Part shown: piece after piece, positions 55,151-63,600 of the stretch | Position numbering within the stretch: position 1 is the stretch's first letter | Layout: the number at the start of each line of letters is the position of its first letter | NCBI GenBank assembly: GCA_964593555.1 | Contig: CAZQIC010000005.1 | Span: 25,669 to 89,668, forward strand | Origin: CAZQIC01 sp964593555 | Lineage (GTDB): Bacteria; Bacteroidota; Bacteroidia; JAFLBG01 | Length of the DNA stretch: 64,000 nt | Direction: 5' to 3' | Translations under genes and position numbers: made by a program | The notes under the pieces: model-generated | Seen by the model: only the letters and a program-made list of their open reading frames with translations | Databases searched by the model: none | What the model was told of the DNA's origin: nothing

Positions 55151-55621
55151 GCCACAAAGACACTAAGCCACAAAGGGGCTCTAAGAAAATCAATTCATAA
55201 AATAATCCGCTTTATTCCGTCTTTAATTAATGGGACATTAAAATTAATAAGGTATCCAAGTCGTTTACCTGTTAATTTTAAGTGACTTAGAATTTGTGCT
55301 TCCCAAACAGGATTGACAGTTTCCAATGCTTTTAGCTCGCAAATTACCAAATCATTTACCATTACATCAAGCCGTAATCCCTCGGCGAATACTATTCCAT
55401 CAAAAACAATTGGTATATCTACCTGCCGCTTTATGCTGCAACCTTCTTTTGCAAGCACATGACAAAAACAAACTTCATACACTTTTTCCAATAGCCCGGG
55501 CCCAAGTGCTTTGTGAACAACATAAGCGGCATTGACTATGCGCTTGCCAGTAATTTCTTCTTCAATAGTTAGGGGTAAAAAATCTCCTTTGTGCATCTTT
55601 GAGTCCTAGTGTCTTGGTGGC
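55151..55621. mobile_element. Inverted-repeat-flanked unit carrying the GxxExxY gene
   Basis: The left arm 55151-55175 and the right arm 55597-55621 are inverted copies, identical at 21 of 25 positions (shared core AAGACACTA with GCCAC at the outer end). The right arm touches the gene's ATG and the left arm starts 19 bp after its stop, so the unit is one gene plus its ends, 471 bp. No target duplication is visible. The arm belongs to the 'CACAAAGACACTAAG' class of scattered intergenic repeats. Calling it mobile is inference. Confidence 0.45.
55195..55596 (-). CDS. GxxExxY protein
   Basis: 133 residues. The name-giving motif is GLLEKVY in VVHKALGPGLLEKVYEVC, followed by LAKEGCSIKRQVDIPIVFDG and LDVMVNDLVICELKALETV, whose Asp, Glu-x-Lys arrangement resembles a PD-(D/E)xK nuclease fold. 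The family is widespread and patchy in environmental bacteria; function unknown, nuclease-like activity is only suggested. The gene sits between inverted repeats, its ATG directly abutting the upstream one. It lies between VOC and SDR genes and looks like an insertion. Confidence 0.88.
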   Translation of the reverse strand: MHKGDFLPLTIEEEITGKRIVNAAYVVHKALGPGLLEKVYEVCFCHVLAKEGCSIKRQVDIPIVFDGIVFAEGLRLDVMVNDLVICELKALETVNPVWEAQILSHLKLTGKRLGYLINFNVPLIKDGIKRIIL

Positions 55622-55673
55622 GATTTTAACCCTTCAAATAAATATTATATTGTTTTTATTTACCAAACAAGTC

Positions 55674-56474
55674 TTATTCGGGTTGTTGTTTACGAATTTG
55701 TTTTGAAAAATAATTTGGAAAAAATCTTTTTATGATCAATGCCATTTTCCCTCTTGATCCGCCAATATAAATTTCTTCTTTATTGTTTTTAATGGCATCA
55801 ATTATTTCTTTGGCGCATTGTTCCGCGCTCACACCATTTTCATGGCTCTTGTCCATAACATCATGTTTGCTGCCATCCGCTTTTATGGCATTATACGACA
55901 TGTTGGTTTTTACTTTTTCCGGGCACACCAACAGCACTTTAATATTATCGTTGTATAATTCCATGCGCACCGATTCGAAAAAGCCATGCAATGCGTGCTT
56001 AGATGCGCTGTATGCGCTGCGTAAATAAAATCCGAATTTACCGGCAATACTGCTGATCACAATTATATGTCCCTGCTTTTGTTTTATCATCACAGGCATC
56101 ACACATTTTGTAAGGGCTATGGTGCCAAAAAAATTGGTCTCCATTATTTTCCTGTCAATATCCAATGGAGTGTCTTTTGCGTAAGAGCGCTGACTGATCC
56201 CGCCGTTATTAATGAGCAGGTCTATTCGTCCGAATTTTTTTTTTGCGGTCTCTGCAAATGCAGAATAGTTATTGCTTTGGGATAGATCAAATGCAATGAT
56301 TAAAGAATTATTGTCAGTGAGTTTCGCTTTCTGCTGTATCCTTTTTAATTCATCTTCTCTCCGGGCAGACAATATAACATTGGCTCCTTCGTTAGCAAAG
56401 GAGTGTACAAGCGCTTCTCCGATACCCGAAGATGCGCCGGTGATCCAAACCGTTTTTCCTTTGAATGTTGACAA
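55674..56474 (-). CDS. Short-chain dehydrogenase/reductase
   Basis: 266 residues, classical SDR. NAD(P)-binding TGASSGIG (13-20 region), NNGG (89-92), and the catalytic S142, Y155, K159 (ISSIAGK ... YSASKHAL). R38/R39 after the second strand (LSARRED) suggest NADPH preference. A basic C-terminal tail (KRFFPNYFSKQIRKQQ) could touch membranes, as in the DHRS7B-like subgroup. Substrate unknown. Confidence 0.92.
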   Translation of the reverse strand: MSTFKGKTVWITGASSGIGEALVHSFANEGANVILSARREDELKRIQQKAKLTDNNSLIIAFDLSQSNNYSAFAETAKKKFGRIDLLINNGGISQRSYAKDTPLDIDRKIMETNFFGTIALTKCVMPVMIKQKQGHIIVISSIAGKFGFYLRSAYSASKHALHGFFESVRMELYNDNIKVLLVCPEKVKTNMSYNAIKADGSKHDVMDKSHENGVSAEQCAKEIIDAIKNNKEEIYIGGSRGKMALIIKRFFPNYFSKQIRKQQPE

Positions 56475-56528
56475 TAGAAAATTTGTTTAAGCAAAAATAG
56501 AATAAAAAATTAGTCTAAATTCGTATTT

Positions 56529-56951
56529 ATGAAACGGCACATCATTTTTTGCTTTATAACGGTATTTATAGCCTGCAATTCAAAAGAGCGGGAAGCTGCT
56601 GTCCCTGCAAATGTGCTGCCCCGGGAAAAGATGATAGAAATAATGGTAGAAGTGAACATCACTGAAGCTGCATTGAACCTGAACTATCTTAACGACAGCA
56701 AAGTAAGAGATACCAAAGAATATGAGGATGTCTTTAAAAGAAAAAAAGTCAGCAAAGAACAGTACGATGAGAGTTTAAAATATTATACCGAGCATCCTGA
56801 CGACCTGATACAAATGTATGATGAAGTATTAAATGAATTAAGCAGGATGCAGGCCAAGGTAGCGGGGCCCGTAAGGGATACCGTGGCTATGCCGAGTATT
56901 CCCGACAAGCCTTCCCGATCGATTCTTTCACGCTTAAAAAAGAAAAGTTAA
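56529..56951 (+). CDS. DUF4296 domain lipoprotein
   Basis: 140 residues. Lipobox VFIAC (C16), then the DUF4296 pattern: LPREKMIEIMVEVNITEAAL, a Lys/Glu helix, and YDESLKYYTEHPDDLIQMYDEVL. Helical, periplasm-facing, function unknown; conserved in Bacteroidota. Its last 65 bp overlap the end of the convergent epimerase gene, so both C-termini are encoded on opposite strands of the same DNA. Confidence 0.85.
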   Translation: MKRHIIFCFITVFIACNSKEREAAVPANVLPREKMIEIMVEVNITEAALNLNYLNDSKVRDTKEYEDVFKRKKVSKEQYDESLKYYTEHPDDLIQMYDEVLNELSRMQAKVAGPVRDTVAMPSIPDKPSRSILSRLKKKS

Positions 56952-57882
56952 GCGCCCCTTTGACCTTATTGTTGGAGAAATTTCTTTTGCTGTGGGCGGC
57001 TCTTGCTACATATTTAGTCAGTAAAGGCGGTGTTCCGGTAAGCGTAGAAATAATTTTAGCTAATCTCCAGATAATTCCAGTAATCAGCTGTCCGCAATAT
57101 ATGTTTGGGGGATTATGTCCGAATTGTTGATTCGCGATAGAGTAAAAATCTTTAAAGGTCATGTTCTCAGAAGAAACAATAAATCTTTCGTTCTTTATGT
57201 CACTTTTCATAAGTGATACCATAACCTTTGCCACATCGGTTGCGCTTACAAATCCGGTTTGCCCATTGGTGTAAAACCTTCTTCCTGTTTTTGCCCGGTT
57301 TAACAAGGAACTGCTGCCGGTTTTAAGAACACTTGCACCTAATATTACAGATGGATTCACTACGATCACATCTAATCCTTCTTCTATCCCTCTCCAGGCT
57401 TCTCTTTCACTTCCGTATTTACTAATAGAATAACCGGAATTATTTGGTGATGATTTCCAGAAAACATCTTCAGTAATAATTTGTCCGGAAATACTATTGT
57501 TCAATGCTGTAATGGAACTTACATGACAAAGTTTTTCAACCTTCGCATCGAGGCAGGCATTAACAATATTTGCGGTGCCTTCGACATTTATTTTAAGCAT
57601 TTGCGCTTCATCTTTTGGATCAAAAGAAACCACATTGGCGCAATGATAAACATGTGAAATATTTTTAAGCCCCTCTACAATAGAATGAACATCATTAACA
57701 TCTCCTTCAACCCATTCAATATTGTTTAGAAGAGGAGTGGAGTTATATATTGTAAAAACGTGTTCGACTTGTTTTAACGAACTATTCTTTCGTTTTAATG
57801 CACGTACTTTTTCTCCCCTGACTGTAAGCTCAAGTAATAGATGAGAACCCAATAATCCCGTTGCCCCTGTAACTAAATTCAA
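56887..57882 (-). CDS. NAD-dependent epimerase/dehydratase (extended SDR)
   Basis: 331 residues. N-terminal VTGATGLLGSHL dinucleotide-binding motif, acidic residue-bearing second strand region, HVSSITALNN with the catalytic Ser, and YSISKYGSE with the Tyr-x3-Lys pair. The C-terminal half resembles dihydroflavonol-reductase/3-beta-HSD-like enzymes, so a ketone or sugar-nucleotide reductase are both possible. Ends with a 65-bp antisense overlap with the DUF4296 gene and is divergent from tyrS across a structured 157-bp region. Confidence 0.88.
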   Translation of the reverse strand: MNLVTGATGLLGSHLLLELTVRGEKVRALKRKNSSLKQVEHVFTIYNSTPLLNNIEWVEGDVNDVHSIVEGLKNISHVYHCANVVSFDPKDEAQMLKINVEGTANIVNACLDAKVEKLCHVSSITALNNSISGQIITEDVFWKSSPNNSGYSISKYGSEREAWRGIEEGLDVIVVNPSVILGASVLKTGSSSLLNRAKTGRRFYTNGQTGFVSATDVAKVMVSLMKSDIKNERFIVSSENMTFKDFYSIANQQFGHNPPNIYCGQLITGIIWRLAKIISTLTGTPPLLTKYVARAAHSKRNFSNNKVKGALNFSFLSVKESIGKACREYSA

Positions 57883-57903
57883 AATTCGGATTTATTTATT
57901 TCC

Positions 57904-57987
57904 CGCCCGTACCGAATGGTACGTTCGGGCGAGCAAATTTAACTCGAATTTTTCATCCCGACTGAAAAATTCGACAGATGAAAAATT
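57904..57987. promoter_or_regulatory. Hairpin cluster with mutually exclusive stems between epimerase gene and tyrS
   Basis: A GC-rich hairpin (CGTACC 57908-57913 with GGTACG 57918-57923, extended by CGCC/GGCG) is followed by an arm at 57945-57957 that can pair in two ways: CGAATTTTTCA with TGAAAAATTCG (57963-57973), or AATTTTTCATC with GATGAAAAATT (57977-57987). Both stems are perfect 11-mers sharing nine bases, so only one can form. It lies 53 bp before the tyrS ATG. It could be a leader switch or a palindromic repeat element. Confidence 0.5.
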
Positions 57988-58039
57988 GGGGTTTAGCAGT
58001 AAAAAAGATAGCTTAGCATAATAATTTAATGGTATAGTA

Positions 58040-59323
58040 ATGAAGGTAAATTTCATTGAGGAATTAAAGTGGAGGGGCATGTTGCAGGATATTATGCCTG
58101 GAACTGAAGAACTGCTTAATAAAGAAGTGGTGAAAGGTTATATAGGTTTTGATCCTACTGCCGATTCTTTGGGGATTGGAAATATGGCCCAGATTATGAC
58201 CCTGACACATTTTCAGCGTGCAGGCCATAAACCTATTGCACTTATTGGAGGAGCCACAGGTATGGTGGGCGATCCTTCGGGAAGAAGTGATGAAAGAAAT
58301 TTATTGAATGAAGATATATTACAACACAATTTAGCTTGTCAGAAAAAACAATTGGAAAAATTTCTTGATTTTAATTGTGGAGCTATTTCAGCAGAGATTG
58401 TAAATAATTATGATTGGTTCAAGAATTTTTCTTTTCTTGATTTTATAAGGGACGCCGGTAAGCATATCACAGTTAATTATATGTTGGCTAAGGATTCGGT
58501 ACAGAAGCGTTTGGAAACAGGAATGTCGTTCACTGAGTTTACGTACCAGCTTATACAAGGGTATGATTTTTATCACCTCTGGAAAAATAACAATGTTAAA
58601 TTGCAGATGGGTGGTTCGGATCAATGGGGAAATATTGTAACCGGCTCAGAATTTATCAGAAGAAAAGATGGAGGAGAAGCCTTTGCATTAACAACACCTT
58701 TGATCAAGAAAGCAGATGGAACAAAATTTGGAAAAACTGCAAGTGGAAATGTTTGGCTTGATCCAAAGAAAACATCACCATATAAATTTTACCAGTTTTG
58801 GTTAAATGCATCAGATGAGGATGTGAAGAATTATATTCGTGTTTTTACTGTAATGAGCAAGGAAGAGATTGAGTCATTAGAGGTAGAACATGCAAAAGCA
58901 CCACACGATAGATTGTTGCAAAAAACGCTGGCAAAAGATATAACTATTCGGGTACACTCTGAACAGGATTACCAGGGTGCGGTTGAAGCTTCTGAAATAT
59001 TATTCGGAAAAGGAACATCGGAAAGTTTAACTAAACTTTCGGAAGAAGATTTTTTATCTGTATTTGAAGGCGTTCCTCAATTTAATATTTCATCCAGCGA
59101 ATTACAACAAGGGGTAAATGTGATTGAATTACTTGCAGAAAAAACTCAGGTATTTCCCTCTAAAGGAGAAGCAAAAAAAATGATACAAGGCGGCGGGGTG
59201 TCTATTAATAAAATAAAGGTCGAAGATACTGCAGCAACAATAACCAATAAGAACCTGATCAATAATAAATACTTATTGGCGCAGAAGGGGAAAAAGAATT
59301 ATTACTTGTTGAAAATGGTTTAA
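58040..59323 (+). CDS. tyrS: Tyrosyl-tRNA synthetase
   Basis: 427 residues, the length of bacterial TyrRS. The Rossmann domain opens with YIGFDPTADSLGIGN: the HIGH motif is replaced by GIGN (45-48). Tyrosine-site text (YDFYHLWKNNNVKLQMGGSDQWGNI) and KMSKS-equivalent TKFGKT (about 228-233) are intact, and the C-terminal S4-like RNA-binding domain (FPSKGEAKKMIQGGGVSIN) closes it. It charges tRNA-Tyr. A second, broken copy of its last 57 codons lies about 1.1 kb downstream. Confidence 0.95.
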   Translation: MKVNFIEELKWRGMLQDIMPGTEELLNKEVVKGYIGFDPTADSLGIGNMAQIMTLTHFQRAGHKPIALIGGATGMVGDPSGRSDERNLLNEDILQHNLACQKKQLEKFLDFNCGAISAEIVNNYDWFKNFSFLDFIRDAGKHITVNYMLAKDSVQKRLETGMSFTEFTYQLIQGYDFYHLWKNNNVKLQMGGSDQWGNIVTGSEFIRRKDGGEAFALTTPLIKKADGTKFGKTASGNVWLDPKKTSPYKFYQFWLNASDEDVKNYIRVFTVMSKEEIESLEVEHAKAPHDRLLQKTLAKDITIRVHSEQDYQGAVEASEILFGKGTSESLTKLSEEDFLSVFEGVPQFNISSSELQQGVNVIELLAEKTQVFPSKGEAKKMIQGGGVSINKIKVEDTAATITNKNLINNKYLLAQKGKKNYYLLKMV

Positions 59324-59337
59324 TTACTATCCCATAT

Positions 59338-60174
59338 CTATTCAACGATTATTTTCTTCATTAAAAAATTGTCCGCAACCTTTAATTCTACAATATATAA
59401 TCCTGCATTTAGGTCGGATAGATCTGCGGTATTGTTATAAATATTTTTAATAATTCTTTTGCCAGTCACATCATATAATATACAGGTTGATAATTCATTT
59501 CTTTCGTTGGGGAGATGCAGCATTTTTTCATAGACAAAAATTTCAGGAACTGTAATCATAGATTTACTTAACCCACTTGGCCCTGTGCCTGTAATGATGT
59601 ATTTATTGGGAGTTGATTCATAGGCGTAGTCCTTTATTGTTAGTGTGTTTAAATAATCATGAGGACCGGAAATTGGAGGTGCTGTTATAAAGTCAAGTCT
59701 TATCCAACCATAGTATGCATTTGTTCCAATGACTAACTTTAAACCTAAATACTGGTTGAGAACCGAGGGCGAAAATACACCATAGTTTCCATGGTCGTCC
59801 CATAAATAAGCATGCGTGGAACTTCCATTTGCGGTTTTCCATTGGCTTATCGGTTTAACCGTATCTCCTGCTGCATAAGAATGTGGATTAAAAATGTTGG
59901 ACCCAACTGAAGACTGGTTGCTAAAGCTGTTTTGATTGTATGTTTCAATCTTTAGTTGACTGTATCTATATAAAATTTTAAAATCCTTAGTGCCGTCATT
60001 ATTTAAATCAATCTCATGAAATTTTAGTGTTCCGCTAGCGCAGTTAAATATACTATCGGGCATTATATCTGTATAAATTACCTGAGCATTACTTGTGTTG
60101 GTCCAAACAAATGCTGATGTAAGTGCAATCTGCAAAAGTGATCGGGTTAATAAATAAGACATTTTTATGATCAT
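59338..60174 (-). CDS. T9SS type A sorting domain protein, small
   Basis: 278 residues. Signal peptide ending near TNTSNAQ (about 31). The body is beta-rich with a calcium-loop-like EIDLNNDGTKDF and YGWIRLDFITAPP, a pattern seen in secreted Bacteroidota proteins of unknown function. The C-terminal 80 residues are a type A sorting domain (CILYDVTGKRI, LNAGLYIVELKV, MKKIIVE). It converges on tyrS with 14 bp between stops and lies between tyrS and the pseudogene containing a tyrS tail. Confidence 0.8.
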   Translation of the reverse strand: MIIKMSYLLTRSLLQIALTSAFVWTNTSNAQVIYTDIMPDSIFNCASGTLKFHEIDLNNDGTKDFKILYRYSQLKIETYNQNSFSNQSSVGSNIFNPHSYAAGDTVKPISQWKTANGSSTHAYLWDDHGNYGVFSPSVLNQYLGLKLVIGTNAYYGWIRLDFITAPPISGPHDYLNTLTIKDYAYESTPNKYIITGTGPSGLSKSMITVPEIFVYEKMLHLPNERNELSTCILYDVTGKRIIKNIYNNTADLSDLNAGLYIVELKVADNFLMKKIIVE

Positions 60175-60260
60175 GCGTTAAGTTATTTAGTAGTAAAATA
60201 CACCGATAATTCTAGAATAGCTATATATAAACCAACTTATTATTGGAGGTCAGACTTTAA

Positions 60261-60471
60261 CCTTCATTATGTAATTTATTGGTGCAAAGAGATATTAAAG
60301 ATTTTGAAACAGCCAGAAATTTTTTCAGCCCCGAACCACTTACATGATCCTTTTTTAATGAAGGATATGGATAGGGCAATTGCCCGAATTGAAAAGGTAT
60401 TGAGTGGCGGAGAAAAAATTCTTGTTTATGGTGATTATGATGTAGATGGGATAACTGCGGTAAAAACTTAG
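60261..60471 (+). pseudogene. recJ: Fragment of recJ (ssDNA exonuclease), N-terminal part, frameshifted
   Basis: Two frames join to give RecJ N-terminal text: LCNLLVQRDIKDFETARNFF up to 60341, then, after a one-base insertion near 60342, HDPFLMKDMDRAIARIEKVL, EKILVYGDYDVDG and ITAV. GDYDVDG is the DHH-family metal motif of RecJ. The fragment lacks the true start (stop at 60258) and everything after the first motif, where it runs into a tyrS tail. Clearly non-functional. Confidence 0.75.
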
Positions 60472-60643
60472 GTATTCCCCTCTAAAGGAGAAGCAAAAAA
60501 AATGATACAGGGTGGTGGGGTCTTGATAATAAAATAAAAGTTGAGGATACATCTGTAATGATCACGAATAAAAATCTGATCAACGATAAATATATCCTGG
60601 CTCAAAAAGGGAAGAAAAATTATTACTTGTTAACCGTTTCTTG
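60465..60643 (+). pseudogene. tyrS: Fragment of tyrS 3' end fused to the recJ fragment
   Basis: After the recJ text the sequence reads VFPSKGEAKKMIQGGGV, shifts frame by one lost base near 60520, then IKVEDTSVMITNKNLIND and KYILAQKGKKNYYLL to a TGA at 60643. This is the S4 domain of TyrRS, very close to residues 370-427 of the intact tyrS (58040-59323). A stop (TAG for CAG) interrupts it at 60469. The join with recJ lies in a short stretch (AAAACT) shared by both sides. With the recJ piece it explains most of the 60175-60659 gap. Confidence 0.8.
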
Positions 60644-60659
60644 ATACGGAGAGGTTCTG

Positions 60660-63600
60660 TCATTTGATCAAGGAAATATTTCCTTTCATGTGAATGCCTT
60701 CTCCGTTTAGTAATATTGCAGTGAAAGAATAAACCAGCACAGAGCTGTTTAGTTGATTTCCTTTGAAATAGCCATTCCAACAAAATTCCGGATTGGTTGT
60801 TATAAATAATTTTTCTCCCCAACGGTTGTATATTTCCAAATTCATCGTTTTTATACAGTTGGTGTTGTAAATACAATACTGGTCATTGACTCCATCCTCA
60901 TTTGGGGAAAATGCATCCGGTAAAAAAGGGGTTTCGCAATTTTTATCTTCTACATCAACTCTTACTGTCGCCATCGATGTGCAACCTAAGGCATCAGAAA
61001 TAATTACTGTATATGTTGTTGTGCCAGTAGGATATAAAGTTGGGTTGGAACATGTAGGACAGCTTAGCCCGGCTGAGGGAGACCACATATAGGTAATACC
61101 ACCTGAGGCAGTAAGCATGACACTATTTCCACGGGTAATAGTCATATTACCGGAAACTGCAGCTGAAGGAGAAGTAATAGTTAGGTTTGTCATAATAATG
61201 CTGTCGCATCCTGCTGCATTCGTTAGCGTATCAAGGTATGTTCCATTGGTTTTTTGCCATGCACCGGCAGCAAATAAACTGTCAGTTGAGCATATTAGTT
61301 GATTAGAAAAACTACTACTTGTATCAGCTGATAAGATGAGTGTAAAATTAAAAGTGTCTTTGACCATGCAATTAGATTCTACCACTACTGAGTATGTTCC
61401 CGCGCATAAACTGCTTAGTGTGTTGGTTAAGGAAGTAGAGTTTAACGTTTGATTTCCGTTGCTCCAGCGATAGTTGTAAGGAGAAATTCCGCAGCTTGTT
61501 AGATTTATGGTAGCTACCCCATTACAAACGCAAGCTGGTTCCGTTTGTTGTTGCGAATAGGTTGGTAAAATTGGAGTCATTTTGCAAATCACACCATCTT
61601 GATTCCCTCCATTAGAAACGTTATCGAAATAGGCTCCTCCTCCGGGATCTACGAGTGGTAGATTTGTAGATAAAAAACTTCTATAGGCTACAAAAATATT
61701 TTTATACGAATCAATGGCTAAAGAAGGCGAATCATCGTTACTGTCGCCACCCAGGTAAGTGGCCCAAAGGAGCATACCGCTGTTTGAGAATTGAGCGAGA
61801 AAACAATCTCCTGAAAAACTTCCTCCTCCAAAAGTTCCGTTAAAAAAACCGCAGCTGTTTTGTGTAGGGATGTCGGTAGATTTCGTAAAAAAAGAAATAT
61901 AAATATTATCACAGGGATCAACCAATAAAGCATCGTTACATATCCAAAGTTCTTCAATATCAGTTCCTCCGTAAAAAGTAGACCACGTTAAAGCCCCTAA
62001 AGAATTAAATTTTAGTATAAACATGTCCTGATTAAATCCTCCCGCCATGGTGCCTTGGTAATATGCATTGCCTAACGGGTTTAATGTTGGAAATCCGAGA
62101 GGAGAATACGATACCCCGGTGATAAAAATATTTCCCTGGGAATCGCATACAATATTTCTGGGAAGGTCACCATTGTTGCCTCCAAAGTACGTAGCCCAAA
62201 GTTGTACTCCTGCATTGTCAAATTTTAGAATAAAACCATCATTGCCCCCTGCATTTGTAGATTGATTATAGGCTCCTGCCATATTAAAAACAGGTAAGTC
62301 ATTAGAAATCGCGTCTCCTGTAACATATACATTACCTGATTGATCGGTTCCAATATCGGCGAAATGCTCATAATTTCTTCCTCCGTAAAAGGTAGACCAA
62401 AGTATGGCCCCGAAAGAATTAAATTTTGCTATAAAACCGTCTAAATAACTATCTGTTGTATTTATTGTTGGTTGGTAATACGCAGCCCCATTCGGTTGGA
62501 GTGGAAATCCCGACTCAGCTGATCCAGTTAAAAAAAAATTGCCCCAAATATCTATAGCTAAACTTGTTCCGTAATCCCATGATCCATTTCCCCCAAAGTA
62601 AGTTGCCCACAAAAGTTGACAATTAGTTGAATTAAACTTGAGAATGAATGCATCTCGAGAGTTGGCTGTAGTTCCCGCATTCGAAGCCTGGTTATAAGCT
62701 CCGGCAAGATTTTGCACAGGAAAATTAGTTGACAAGGTTAATCCAGTTATATAAATATTACCAGTTGCATCAGCTTTTACATCTGCACCCGATTCTCCAT
62801 TATTACCTCCGTAATAGGTTGACCAAAGCAAAACGCCGGTATTATCAAATTTTAGAATGATAATATCATTAGGAGTTGATATTGCAGTTTGGAAAAAATT
62901 AAATCCATTGGCAGGATTCAATGGAGGAAAATTGGTTGAAGTAGTGGAGCCTGTTATAAAAACATTGTCGTTTATATCAGTCTCCGTCGAGGAAAAAATT
63001 TCATACCCATTGCCTCCTATCAATGTGCTCCATGTAAGTTGCGGGTCAATAACCAATGTTTCAAACTTGTTTTTCACATGGCCAAGCTTAAAGGAAACTT
63101 CCGTGCTGTTTTTGTTAAGTTGTTTAGCAATAAAACTGCTGGAAATTGTGGACCGGTTTTCATAAGTGTAACTATAGGGTGCGTGTTCTGTAAGATTACC
63201 AAGTTTTGTCCGAATTAGGAGATTGCCATCAGCGCCTGTTTCTAAAGGAGTTTCACTTTCATATACCATTTTAATTTGAGAGGGATCGGCACCGGGATGC
63301 ACAATAAAATCGTATTTCATACCAGTTTTACTACTCCCATATAGTATCCAATCAATACGTGGATAAATATCTTTGACAATTATTTTTTTATAACTGGCGA
63401 CATTATAAATTCCATCCTGACAATGAGGATAGAAATAATTAGAATATGAAGAGGAAGGATCTTCCATAATAATATTTTCCTTTTTTATCCGTGCGCCGGT
63501 TAAATGTAAATTTATCCATGCCATACTAATTTTTTTTGCGAGGATATCCTTGCTATGGTTGTTTAGCTTGTCTTGTTCCTGGATTTTTTCCTGGCTATGA

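Noticed and set aside
57883..58039. T-box leader for tyrS
   Set aside because: No T-box sequence or specifier-loop pattern is seen, and T-boxes are not expected in Bacteroidota; only the paired stems are reported.
60355..60876. Two minus-strand ORFs in the gap before the 1065-residue adhesin gene
   Set aside because: They are antisense to the recJ and tyrS fragments or shadow the adhesin gene, with no recognisable protein features.
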